A program made the translations under genes and the position numbers. Below are positions 54,848 through 62,975 of a stretch of 64,000 bases of DNA, piece after piece (position 1 is the first letter of the stretch; each line of letters opens with the position of its first letter). Under the pieces are notes generated by a model that saw only the letters and a list, made by a program, of their open reading frames with translations, was not told the DNA's origin and did no database searches. This DNA comes from Embleya sp040605455 (lineage in GTDB: Bacteria; Actinomycetota; Actinomycetes; Streptomycetales; Streptomycetaceae): the NCBI RefSeq assembly GCF_040605455.1, contig NZ_JBEXCV010000027.1:9067-73066 (forward strand), read 5' to 3'.

Positions 54848-55537
54848 TCACGTGGCGTGAGGTTCAAGCTCCTCGTGCGATTCGTCGCCGGGATGCCCGC
54901 CCTTGCCCTTGCCGGCGCGCCGCTTGCGTCGATTGCGGGCGCCGAGGACGCGCCGGGTGACCTCGACCAGCACGGTGATCAGCGCGGCGGTGGCCAGGCC
55001 CACGCCGATGCCCTTGATCGGGCTGTCCTTGAATGCGGTCCCGCCCCAGAATCCCAGCATCACGCCGTAGATCGACCAGGTCAGGCCCGCGATCGCGGTG
55101 AACACCCGAAACCGCGCGAGCGGATACTCGACCATGCCCGCCACCAGCGAGACCGCGGTTCGGCCGCCGGGGATGTACCGGCCGACCACGATCATCGCGC
55201 CGCCGCGTCGGGTCAGCCAGCGTTCCGCCTGTTTTCTGGCTCGCCGGCCGCGCTCGCCGCTGAGCATGTGCCGATTCGCGAACGGCTCGGCCCAGCGGCC
55301 GATCGCGTAGGTGATGTTGTCGCCGAGGAAGGCACCGAGCGCGCCGGCCAGGATCAGCAGGAAGAGATTGGGCGAGAAGCCGGTGACCGTGGCGAACACA
55401 CCGCATGCGATCAGCGCGCTCTCGCTCGGCAGGATCGGCAGCATCGCGTCCAGGAGCGCGGTGAGGAAGACGATCAGGTAGGCCCAGGGGGAGCCCGCGA
55501 AGGACATGATCGGGTCGAACCACGCGTCCACGGTCAC
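54848..55537 (-). CDS. DedA-family membrane protein
   Basis: 229 residues from GTG 55537 (SD CGAGGGA). SNARE-associated/DedA pattern: AYLIVFLTALLDAMLPILPSESALIACGVF, GAFLGDNITYAIGRWA, MIVVGRYIPGGRTAVSLVAGM (conserved Arg/Gly) and TWSIYGVMLGFWGGTAF. Four to five helices and a basic Lys/Arg-rich tail. DedA proteins act in lipid-carrier flipping and membrane homeostasis. Divergent from the SUKH-like gene. Confidence 0.92.
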   Translation of the reverse strand: MTVDAWFDPIMSFAGSPWAYLIVFLTALLDAMLPILPSESALIACGVFATVTGFSPNLFLLILAGALGAFLGDNITYAIGRWAEPFANRHMLSGERGRRARKQAERWLTRRGGAMIVVGRYIPGGRTAVSLVAGMVEYPLARFRVFTAIAGLTWSIYGVMLGFWGGTAFKDSPIKGIGVGLATAALITVLVEVTRRVLGARNRRKRRAGKGKGGHPGDESHEELEPHAT

Positions 55538-55742
55538 TCCCTCGCAGGTGTCCCACAACCGGTCTGCGGCCGACTCGGACGATTGTTCGGTGTGGCCGCC
55601 TGTTTCGGCGGCTACCCACCGAAAGCACAAACAAGGCACCGTGCGCCGATCGGTCGAACGTCTGTCAGGCTTGATCCCTTCGACTCGACCTCTCATTCGA
55701 GACGGATCATTCGACGCACACGAACAACGCGAGGGACGTGGC

Positions 55743-56279
55743 ATGGACGCCGTTCACGAAGGTCTGGACGCCGTGCGGGCGGAGCTGGTCGGCCTCGATC
55801 GCCCCGTGGTGCGCCTACTGGAGCCGGGCCTGCCGGCCGAGGCTGTGCGTACCAGGGTGGGCGCCGCGGTGCCCGCCGAGCTGGTCTCCTGGTTCGGCTG
55901 GGCGGACGGCACCCGCGAGGAGCCGGACCAACTGGTGGACGAGGCATCGTTCATACCCGGCTACGTGCTGGTCAGCCTGGCGGAGGCAATGGAGTTCCGG
56001 GACGAGGTCGAGATGGACCAGCCGGAGGGCGTGCAGTGGCTGCCGCTGCTGGTGTCGCCGGCAGCCGACTTCTACGCGGCGGTCTGGGACGGCTCGGACG
56101 TGCAGGTGGCGAGCTACGTGCAGGGCGCGGACGAGCCGATGGTGTACTCGTCGATCCCGCTGATGTTGCGCACGGTCACCGAGAGTTTCCGGACCGGAGC
56201 CTTCGAGGTGGACGAGGAGGGCTACTTCGACATGCATCCCGAGCTCTGCGACCGGGTCTACGAGGCTCTGAACGGCTGA
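55743..56279 (+). CDS. SMI1/KNR4 (SUKH)-like protein
   Basis: 178 residues from ATG 55743 (SD GAGGGA). Acidic, soluble; PAELVSWFGWADGT near residue 45, YVLVSLAEAMEFRDEV near 76, WLPLLVSPAADFYAAVW near 100 and SSIPLMLRTVTESFRTGAF near 140 give the usual SUKH order (E-x-W, site-x-PL, hydrophobic D-x-Y, final helix). SUKH proteins are often toxin immunity proteins, but no toxin is adjacent. Assignment is moderate. Confidence 0.65.
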   Translation: MDAVHEGLDAVRAELVGLDRPVVRLLEPGLPAEAVRTRVGAAVPAELVSWFGWADGTREEPDQLVDEASFIPGYVLVSLAEAMEFRDEVEMDQPEGVQWLPLLVSPAADFYAAVWDGSDVQVASYVQGADEPMVYSSIPLMLRTVTESFRTGAFEVDEEGYFDMHPELCDRVYEALNG

Positions 56280-56348
56280 AACGTTGCACGCGGGTGAGGT
56301 AATTCACGTCACGTTCGGTCGTACGTACGGGCGCGTACGTCGCTGGGC

Positions 56349-56354
56349 TACCTT
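56349..56354 (+). promoter_or_regulatory. -10 element of a leaderless capA-like mRNA
   Basis: TACCTT ends 6 bp before the GTG at 56361 and there is no SD, so transcription probably starts at the start codon. Confidence 0.45.
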
Positions 56355-56360
56355 GTCCGC

Positions 56361-57509
56361 GTGCATATACCCCGCCGCCGGACCGTCGCGCTCGGCCTCG
56401 CTCCGCTGCTGATCGCCGGTCTCGCCTCGTGTGGGTTGTTGTCCGATTCCCAGGACTCGTCGGGCAAGACCAAGAACGCCGCGGACGCGAATCCGGTGGT
56501 CGGTACGGGCGGCTCCTCGGCGGCGCCGGGCGCCGGGTCCGCGCCACCGTCGGCTCCGGCCGCACCGGGCACCGAGATCTCCGTCGCGTTCGCGGGTGAC
56601 GTGCACTTCTTCGAGCGCACCGTGCCACGCCTGAACGCGGGCGCCGAGGGTGCGCTCGGCCCGATCGGCAAGACGCTCGAGGCAGCCGATCTGGCGATGG
56701 TCAACCTGGAGAGCGCGATCACCGAGCGCGGCACGCCGGAGAACAAGACGTACCACTTCCGGGCCCCGGCAAAGGCGCTGACCGAGCTCAAGGCGGTCGG
56801 GATAGACGCGGTCAGCATGGCCAACAACCACGCCGTGGACTACGGCAAGGTCGGCCTGGAGGACTCGGTCGCCGCGGTGCAGAACCCGCCGATAGGCGTG
56901 GCCGGCATCGGCAAGGACGCGGCGCAGGCGTACCGCCCGGTGATCCGGGAGGCGAAGGGCGTCAAGGTCGCGTTCCTGGCCGCGAGCCAGGTGCAGGACA
57001 TCACCAACCAGCTCTACCAGGCCGGGCCGAACAAGCCCGGGATCGCCACCGCACTGCAGACCGACCGGCTGGTGCAGGCCGTGCGGGACGCGAAGAAGCA
57101 GGCCGACGTGGTGATCGTGTACATGCACTGGGGCATCGAGGGCGACAAGTGCCCGAGCGCGGACCAGAAAAGTGTGACCCGCAAGCTCGCGGACGCGGGC
57201 GCGGCGGCCATCCTGGGCACTCACGCGCACGTCATGCAGGGCGCCGGCTGGTTGGGCGACACCTACGTGGGCTACGGCTACGGCAACTTCCTCTGGTACG
57301 GCACGTCCCCGTACCCGAACTCGAACGACACCGGCGTGGCGACGCTGACCATAAAGGACGGCAAGGTCGTCGGCGAGAAGTTCACTCCGGCCTCGATCGA
57401 CAAGCGCGGGGTGCCGATGCCGGTGACCGGCGTCGAGTCCAGGCGCATCCTGGACCGCCGGGAGACACTGCGCCCGTGCACCGGATTGGCCGCGGCGCCG
57501 AAGAAATAG
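56361..57509 (+). CDS. CapA-family lipoprotein (metallophosphatase-like fold)
   Basis: 382 residues from GTG 56361. Lipoprotein signal with lipobox LIAGLASC (Cys24), then a Ser/Ala/Pro linker to about 70. CapA/PGA_cap domain: ISVAFAGDVHFFER (metal site), LAMVNLESAITERG, VGIDAVSMANNHAVDYG, VVIVYMHWGIEG and AAAILGTHAHVMQGAGW. Relatives take part in poly-gamma-glutamate or cell-wall-related hydrolysis; here the anchored protein acts outside the membrane. No capBC genes nearby. Confidence 0.9.
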   Translation: MHIPRRRTVALGLAPLLIAGLASCGLLSDSQDSSGKTKNAADANPVVGTGGSSAAPGAGSAPPSAPAAPGTEISVAFAGDVHFFERTVPRLNAGAEGALGPIGKTLEAADLAMVNLESAITERGTPENKTYHFRAPAKALTELKAVGIDAVSMANNHAVDYGKVGLEDSVAAVQNPPIGVAGIGKDAAQAYRPVIREAKGVKVAFLAASQVQDITNQLYQAGPNKPGIATALQTDRLVQAVRDAKKQADVVIVYMHWGIEGDKCPSADQKSVTRKLADAGAAAILGTHAHVMQGAGWLGDTYVGYGYGNFLWYGTSPYPNSNDTGVATLTIKDGKVVGEKFTPASIDKRGVPMPVTGVESRRILDRRETLRPCTGLAAAPKK

Positions 57510-57591
57510 CCCGCGCGGGCTCGCCGGCGAAGCGGGTCCGGGTCGCTCGCACGGACCGGAAACGCGCCGGCCGGGGCCCGGGTGCGCTTGG

Positions 57592-57663
57592 TAGGTTGGC
57601 GGCATGTTCCTCCTCTGCGCGTAGGACCGCCCCGACCGGGCCCCGTCGACGGGGGGCCGGTCG
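57592..57663 (+). promoter_or_regulatory. candidate cysteine-responsive attenuator: -10, mini-ORF, hairpin
   Basis: -10-like TAGGTT (57592-57597) lies 6 bp before an ATG (57604), fitting a leaderless transcript. The mini-ORF ends in Cys-Ala-stop and is followed 8 bp later by a strong hairpin (57633-57663, CGACCGG...CCGGTCG arms). The transporter gene starts 69 bp beyond the hairpin. Confidence 0.45.
57604..57624 (+). CDS. putative leader peptide MFLLCA
   Basis: Six-codon ORF (ATG TTC CTC CTC TGC GCG TAG) with no SD, directly after a -10-like hexamer. The penultimate Cys codon and the downstream hairpin resemble cysteine-responsive leaderless leader peptides known from actinobacteria. Existence is inferred from arrangement only. 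Confidence 0.4.
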   Translation: MFLLCA

Positions 57664-57731
57664 TTTCGGCGTCCACGCAGGCTTTCGGCGCGGCCCGGCC
57701 GTGCCGACTTCGCGGAGGAATTTCCGACACT

Positions 57732-59012
57732 GTGGCTGCCAAGCCCTCTTCCGTTCCTGCCGACGCGCGCTCCGCGTCGGCACCCTCCTATGCCGCCGTG
57801 CTGCGGATTCCCGGCGCCCGACGGGCGTTCGGGGCCGCGTTGGTGGGACGACTGTCCTACGGGATGGTCGCGCTGTCGTTGTTGTTGGCGGTCAAGGCCG
57901 GCACCGGGTCGTACGCGGTGGCGGGCACCGTGATGGCGCTGTTCGGGGCGACCAGCGTGTTCCTGTCGCCGGCCCGGGCCGCGCTGGTCGACCGGTACGG
58001 GCCGCGGCGGGTGTTGCCGCCGCTGGTCGCGGTGTACGCGACGTTGCTGGTCACGATCGCGGTGGCGACCTGGCGGCCGGGGGTCTCCGGGCCGTTGCTG
58101 GGGATCGCGGTCGCGGCGGCCGGGGCCTGTACGCCGCCGGTCGGGCCGGTGATGCGGGCGTTGTGGAGCGAGCTGGCCCCCGACCGCGACCTGTTGCAGC
58201 GCGCGTACAGCCTGGACGGGGTGGCCGAGGAGATCCTGTTCGCGTTCGGGCCGTTGCTGGTGGGTGTGCTCGTGGGCGTGGCGCCCGCGGCGGCCGGGGT
58301 GGCGGTGAGCGCGGGGCTGATCACGGTCGGGACGCTCGCGCTGGTGTCGTCGCCGGCGGTGGGCCGATCGGAGGGCCGGGCCGCGGGGCCGGCCGCGCAC
58401 GGGTCCGCAGCGACGCCGGCGCCGACTCGAACCGGCCTGTGGCGGGCGGTGGTTGCCGCCGCCGGGGTGGGCCTGTGTCTGGGCGCCATCGACCTGCTCG
58501 CGGTCGCGTTCGCCGACGAGCGGGGGCGGTCGGCGGCGGTGGCCTGGATCCTGGCCGCGCTCTCGATCGGCAGCGCGATCGGCGGTCTGGCGCACGGCGC
58601 GGTGTCCTGGCGGATCCCGTCCGACCGCCGACTGCCGCTGCTCGCGCTCGGCCTGGGCCTGTCCCTGGCCGCCGCCGGCCTGTCGCCGAACCTCTGTGTC
58701 CTGGCCGCGGCGGCCGGGTTCACCGGCCTGTTCGTGGCGCCGGCGATCACCACGGCCTACCTGTTGGCCGACGCCTGCGCCACCGCGAACACCCGGACCA
58801 GGGTCGGCGCGTGGGTCAACACCGCGCTCAACGCCGGCGCCTCGGGCGGCACCGCGGCCACCGGCCTGCTGATCGACCGGGCACCGCTTCCCGTGGTCTT
58901 CGCGGCAGCCGGCCTACCGGCCCTGGCAGCCGCCGCGAGCACGGGCATCCGGCCCGGAAGGGCGCCGCGCCGGCCCGGGGCGGCAGTGGAGACTCCGACG
59001 GTCGCCTCGTGA
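57732..59012 (+). CDS. MFS transporter
   Basis: 426 residues from GTG 57732 (SD GGAGGAA, slightly distant). About 12 hydrophobic helices: GRLSYGMVALSLLLAVKAGTG near residue 40, FLSPARAALVDRYGPRRVLPPL (motif A-like) near 77, GVAEEILFAFGPLLVGVLVG, and in the second half GLCLGAIDLLAVAFADERG. Resembles actinobacterial MFS proteins of unknown substrate. The upstream mini-ORF with a Cys codon hints at a link to cysteine or sulfur status. Confidence 0.88.
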   Translation: MAAKPSSVPADARSASAPSYAAVLRIPGARRAFGAALVGRLSYGMVALSLLLAVKAGTGSYAVAGTVMALFGATSVFLSPARAALVDRYGPRRVLPPLVAVYATLLVTIAVATWRPGVSGPLLGIAVAAAGACTPPVGPVMRALWSELAPDRDLLQRAYSLDGVAEEILFAFGPLLVGVLVGVAPAAAGVAVSAGLITVGTLALVSSPAVGRSEGRAAGPAAHGSAATPAPTRTGLWRAVVAAAGVGLCLGAIDLLAVAFADERGRSAAVAWILAALSIGSAIGGLAHGAVSWRIPSDRRLPLLALGLGLSLAAAGLSPNLCVLAAAAGFTGLFVAPAITTAYLLADACATANTRTRVGAWVNTALNAGASGGTAATGLLIDRAPLPVVFAAAGLPALAAAASTGIRPGRAPRRPGAAVETPTVAS

Positions 59013-59066
59013 CGGCGCGGTTCACCCACGGTGCGTCCGTACCGGGGCGGGTCGAAGTGCTCGGGG

Positions 59067-59543
59067 TCAGGCGCCGGCCAGCCGGGCCAATGGTTCGCCG
59101 GTGAGGCGGTAGCCGAGCCATTCGGGTTCGGGGGCTGCGTCCAGGGAGTCGTAGAAGGCGATGCTCGGGGTGTTCCAGTCGAGGACGGCCCATTGGAGGC
59201 GGGCGTAGCCTCGGGCGGTGCAGATTCCGGCCAGGTGCTTCAGGAGAGCCCTGCCATGGCCGGCGCCCCGGGCTTCCTGGCGGACGTACAGGTCTTCGAG
59301 GTAGATCCCGTGCACACCCTCCCAGGTGGAAAAATTCAGGAAATACAGGGCGAAGCCGGCCGTCTCGCCGCTCGTGTCGTCCTCGGCGATCAGTGCGAAG
59401 GCCGCCGGGTTCGGGCCGAACAGGGCCGTGTGCAACTGGGCCTCGGTGGCCTTGACCTCGTGCAGCAACTTCTCGTAGTCGGCGAGTTCGCGGACGAGGG
59501 TGTGGATGGCGGGGATGTCGGCTGTGGTGGCTTCGCGGATCAT
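59067..59543 (-). CDS. GNAT-family N-acetyltransferase
   Basis: 158 residues. MIREATTADIPAIHTLVREL start, YEKLLHEVKATEAQLHTALFG, GIYLEDLYVRQEARGAGHGRALL (acetyl-CoA site, R-x-x-G-x-G/A) and WAVLDWNTPSIAFYDSLDA. The YEK..V.AT..L pattern and WNTPSIAFY are typical of the diamine/polyamine (SAT-like) subgroup. Acetylates a primary amine; exact substrate unknown. Convergent with the MFS gene. Confidence 0.9.
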   Translation of the reverse strand: MIREATTADIPAIHTLVRELADYEKLLHEVKATEAQLHTALFGPNPAAFALIAEDDTSGETAGFALYFLNFSTWEGVHGIYLEDLYVRQEARGAGHGRALLKHLAGICTARGYARLQWAVLDWNTPSIAFYDSLDAAPEPEWLGYRLTGEPLARLAGA

Positions 59544-59601
59544 GCCTCGAAGCTACCTCCACCCCGCCGGGCCGCTCCGCGGGTTTTCGGGTCCGGGGAC
59601 C

Positions 59602-60042
59602 CTATGCCGTCGGCGCCACATACATGTAGGACTTCTCCTCGCTGCGCGAGGAGATCCGCCACTCGCCGTCCACGCGCGTGAAGGTGTCGAGGTACCACAG
59701 GCCGCAGAACATCACCGGGCCGGGCGTCTCGTCGTCCTCGCCCTTGAAGACCATCGGGTTGTGGCACATGGTGCGGCCGGTGGCGGTGTCCCCGTCGACG
59801 GTGATCGACGAGTTCGAGATCAGGTGTTGATAGGCGCCGAAGCCCGGCATCACCGAGGCCAGGAACTCCTTGGTCTCCTTCAGGCCGCCCTTGGAGCCGC
59901 CCATCGCCGAGTAGTCGATGTGCGCGTCGGCGGTGAACACCGCGTCCAGCGCGTCCCAGTCGCCCGTGTCCACGGCGTGCGAGTACCGGACCATCAGGTC
60001 CTGGATCTCCATCCGGTCCGAGATCTCCTGAAGCGTCAGCAT
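59602..60042 (-). CDS. NTF2-like (SnoaL_4) family protein
   Basis: 146 residues from ATG 60042 (an upstream GTG at 60054 is possible). LTLQEISDRMEIQDLMVRYS, AVDTGDWDALDAVFTADAHIDYS, GRTMCHNPMVF and WYLDTFTRVDGEWRISSRSEEKSYM: cone-shaped alpha+beta barrel typical of SnoaL-like isomerase/dehydratase or ligand-binding proteins. The Tyr/Asp pair (YSHAVDTGD) is the usual active-site region. Substrate unknown; 58 bp from the GNAT gene on the same strand, possibly one unit. Confidence 0.88.
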   Translation of the reverse strand: MLTLQEISDRMEIQDLMVRYSHAVDTGDWDALDAVFTADAHIDYSAMGGSKGGLKETKEFLASVMPGFGAYQHLISNSSITVDGDTATGRTMCHNPMVFKGEDDETPGPVMFCGLWYLDTFTRVDGEWRISSRSEEKSYMYVAPTA

Positions 60043-60264
60043 GTGCGTGCCCACCCTCTCCGGCGCTGCGGCGTCGTTCCGTGTTCGTGGACGACGTGAG
60101 GGGCCAACTTGACATGAACAAACACATGGCGAAAGAGGCATGGCCTCGGCGGGACGGTGAAAAGTCCGATCCCGGGGTTAGTACGAAGAATGCTCGGGGG
60201 ACCCGCCCCGGTATCGGCAACCGGGCCGTCGCCGGCGGCAGCCGCCGAACCTCAGGGAGACATC

Positions 60265-61374
60265 GTGGGCACGACGACGCGGCGACGGGTCACGGTCGCG
60301 CTGACGGCCGCTGCGGTGGTGCTGGGCGGGCTGAGCGCGTGCAGCGACGACAACGGCCCGAGGGAGAGTTCGAGCCCGAGCAGCGGCCATGCCACCGGGA
60401 ACATCACGTCCGGCTCGACCACCCCGAGCAGCCCTCCCGCGAACGACCTCCAAACGCAGTACCAGCAGGTGGTGCGCAACGTGCTGCCCTCGGTCGTGCA
60501 GATCACCACGCAGAGCGGTCTGGGCTCCGGGGTTGTCTACGACGACAAGGGCAACATCGTCACGAACGCGCATGTGGTCGGCCAGGCCACCACGTTCGAG
60601 GTGACCCTCCCGAACGCGAGCAAGCCGATCACCGCCAAACTCGTCGCCGCCTTCGCCCCGGACGACCTCGCGGTGATCCGCCTCGACAGCCCGCCCGCCG
60701 ACCTCAAGCCCGCCCGGTTCGCCGATTCGAGCAAGCTCCAGGTCGGCCAGATCACCATGGCCATGGGCAATCCGCTGGGCCTGGACTCCAGCGTCACCGA
60801 GGGCATCGTCTCGGCCATCGGCCGCACCGTCAGCGAGCCGCAGACCTCCGGCTCGTCGGGTGCGACCATCTCCAGCGCGATCCAGACCTCGGCCGCGATC
60901 AACCCGGGCAACAGCGGCGGTGCGCTGGTCGACCTGGAGAGTCAGGTGATCGGCATCCCGACCCTGGCCGCGACCGACCCGGAGACCGACGGCGGCGCGG
61001 CCTCGGGCATCGGTTTCGCCATCCCGGCCAACACGGTCAAGTCGATCACCGACCAGATCATCAAGAACGGCAAAGTGGATAACTCGGGCAAAGCCGCGCT
61101 GGGCGTCACGGTGCGCACCGTGGCCGGTTCGAGCAGCCGGGCCACCGGCGTCGGCGTGGTCTCCGTCCAGGACGGCGGCGCCGCCGAGGCCGCGGGCATC
61201 CAGCAGGGCGACGTGATCACCTCCATCGACGACCAGCCGATCACCGATGTCGCGGCCCTGTCCGAGGTACTGGGCGGCAAGCAGCCCGGCGACCAGGTCA
61301 AGGTGAGCCTGATGCGCGCCCGCGACGGCGGCAAAGCCACCGTGGACGTGACCCTGGGCGAGCTCAAGGGCTGA
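60265..61374 (+). CDS. HtrA/DegP-type serine protease with PDZ domain, lipoprotein
   Basis: 369 residues from GTG 60265 (SD AGGGAGA; the longer frame from 60157 lacks support). Lipobox LGGLSAC, then a Ser/Thr/Pro linker. Trypsin-like domain: NIVTNAHVV (His), PDDLAVIRL (Asp) and NPGNSGGALVD (Ser); all three residues present. PDZ domain at 275-365 (GVGVVSVQDGGAAEAAGIQQGDVI). Degrades misfolded extracytoplasmic proteins, typically under envelope stress. Monocistronic appearance; the RDD gene follows 78 bp later. Confidence 0.93.
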   Translation: MGTTTRRRVTVALTAAAVVLGGLSACSDDNGPRESSSPSSGHATGNITSGSTTPSSPPANDLQTQYQQVVRNVLPSVVQITTQSGLGSGVVYDDKGNIVTNAHVVGQATTFEVTLPNASKPITAKLVAAFAPDDLAVIRLDSPPADLKPARFADSSKLQVGQITMAMGNPLGLDSSVTEGIVSAIGRTVSEPQTSGSSGATISSAIQTSAAINPGNSGGALVDLESQVIGIPTLAATDPETDGGAASGIGFAIPANTVKSITDQIIKNGKVDNSGKAALGVTVRTVAGSSSRATGVGVVSVQDGGAAEAAGIQQGDVITSIDDQPITDVAALSEVLGGKQPGDQVKVSLMRARDGGKATVDVTLGELKG

Positions 61375-61452
61375 TCGCACCGCCTCGAATCACGTTCCGA
61401 ATTCCTCCGTCGATCCGACGGAAGGGACGATCTGCGCGATAACGTCCAGCTC

Positions 61453-62451
61453 ATGACGATCCCTCAGCCTCCACGCGGGCCAGGGTCGCCGTACGGGGAC
61501 CAACCATCCGTCGACGGTGATCCACACCTTTCCTGGCACCAACCGCCGGTGACCGCATCGCCCCTGATCCCGGATCAGGGGCAACCACCCGCACCACAGC
61601 CGGGGTACCCGCAGCCCGCTGCCCAGCCGTACCCGACGCCGCCGGCGGCCGGCTCCGACGAACTCCCGCTCGCGTCCCGGACCATGCGGCTGATCGCCCG
61701 CACCACGGACTACCTGCTCACCACCGCGCTCGTGCTGCCGCTGTGGTTCCTGGCCTACCACTACCTCCAGACCAAGGCCGCGGATCTGCCCACCAAGGTG
61801 GTCCGCACCGCGTTCCTGGACGTCGTGTTCGGCCGGGCCGGCGAGGCCCAACGCGCGCCGCTGGAGGCGGTGGACGGCCTGTGGGGCACCACCAAGACGC
61901 TGTTGCTCCTGCTGATCCTCGCGCACCTGCTGGTGCCCGCCCTCTACGACTGGCTCATGCACGCCCGGTTCGGTCGCACGCTGGGCAAGATCATGGTCGG
62001 CGCGAAGGTGGTCCCGGTGGGCACGTCGGCGCAAGCGGTCCGCGGCCGGGTGCCGGTCGGCGCGTGGCGGGCGGCCCGACGCACCCTGGTGGCCGTGGTG
62101 GTGCCCTGGGCCGCGCTGTTGCTCACCTGGTACGAGGTCGCGCTGCGCCAGTGGGGTACGGCGGGCCTGTTCGCGTTGCTGACCCTGATCGGCTTCCTGG
62201 ACCCGCTGGCCGTGCTCGGCCCGCGTCGACGCACGTGGCACGACCGGACCGCGGGCACCGTCGTGGTGAACGTCAAGCTGCTCGCCCGGGGTTGGTCGGC
62301 CACCCGCAACGCGTCCACGGCGGTGGTCCAGGGGGCCCGCGGCGCGTCCGGCATGGTGGCCCAAGGCGCCCGCGGCGCACGCGACCGGTGGCAGTCGAGC
62401 CGAACCACCGGGGCCCGGCCCCGGGACCCGAACCGGCCCGGGGAGGGGTGA
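61453..62451 (+). CDS. RDD-family membrane protein
   Basis: 332 residues. Pro/Gln-rich cytoplasmic N-terminus (1-70), then the RDD domain: LASRTMRLIARTTDYLLTTA (conserved Arg and Asp), DWLMHARFGRTLGKIMVGAKVV (GRTLGK hallmark), ARRTLVAVVVPWAALLLTW and LGPRRRTWHDRTAGTVVV (W-H-D hallmark). Four helices; Arg-rich tail. Function of RDD proteins is mostly unknown; some are linked to ion exchange. Confidence 0.9.
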   Translation: MTIPQPPRGPGSPYGDQPSVDGDPHLSWHQPPVTASPLIPDQGQPPAPQPGYPQPAAQPYPTPPAAGSDELPLASRTMRLIARTTDYLLTTALVLPLWFLAYHYLQTKAADLPTKVVRTAFLDVVFGRAGEAQRAPLEAVDGLWGTTKTLLLLLILAHLLVPALYDWLMHARFGRTLGKIMVGAKVVPVGTSAQAVRGRVPVGAWRAARRTLVAVVVPWAALLLTWYEVALRQWGTAGLFALLTLIGFLDPLAVLGPRRRTWHDRTAGTVVVNVKLLARGWSATRNASTAVVQGARGASGMVAQGARGARDRWQSSRTTGARPRDPNRPGEG

Positions 62452-62476
62452 CGCCCCGCCCCGGCCCGGCTCGGCG

Positions 62477-62668
62477 TCACTCCTGGATCGAGATGGCTCG
62501 GGTCGGACAGACCCGGGCCGCCTCCTCCATCTGCGGCCGCAACTCCTCGCCCGGGTTCTCGTTCAGGATGTAGAGGAAGTTGTCATCCCGAACCTCGAAC
62601 ACCTCGGGTGCCTCGGCCATGCAGAGTGCGTTGCTCTTGCACTTGTCGAAGTCGACGACGATCTTCAC
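62477..62668 (-). CDS. 3Fe-4S ferredoxin
   Basis: 63 residues from GTG 62668 (SD GAAGGG). Cluster ligands: CKSNALC near residues 10-16 and CPTRAI near 54, the actinobacterial pattern in which one of the four usual cysteines is absent, giving a [3Fe-4S] cluster. Such ferredoxins usually pass electrons to cytochromes P450, but no P450 gene lies within the window. The start is divergent from kinase 3. Confidence 0.9.
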   Translation of the reverse strand: MKIVVDFDKCKSNALCMAEAPEVFEVRDDNFLYILNENPGEELRPQMEEAARVCPTRAISIQE

Positions 62669-62975
62669 GTTGGCCCTTCGGTCGTGGAAGCGGTGCGATG
62701 CGGCGATACCTCGAAGCGGTGCGGGACGACCGCGGTTCGAGCCGGAGTGACCCGGTGGCCGCACCGCCCGACCCGCGAACCGTCGTCCCACGCCGAGGCG
62801 TTGCCGTCCTCGGCGCAACCGTTGGCCTATCACGCACCCCCTCGGGTAAGGCGAGCCTTTTCGCCCGAACGGGGAACCAGCCGGTGCCCTGGGAAGGTCA
62901 CAAGACCGGATGAGAGGATTCCATCCCGGTACGGCCGCAGCCGCGGGCCGGCGAACCAACACGGGAGGCACGTCC

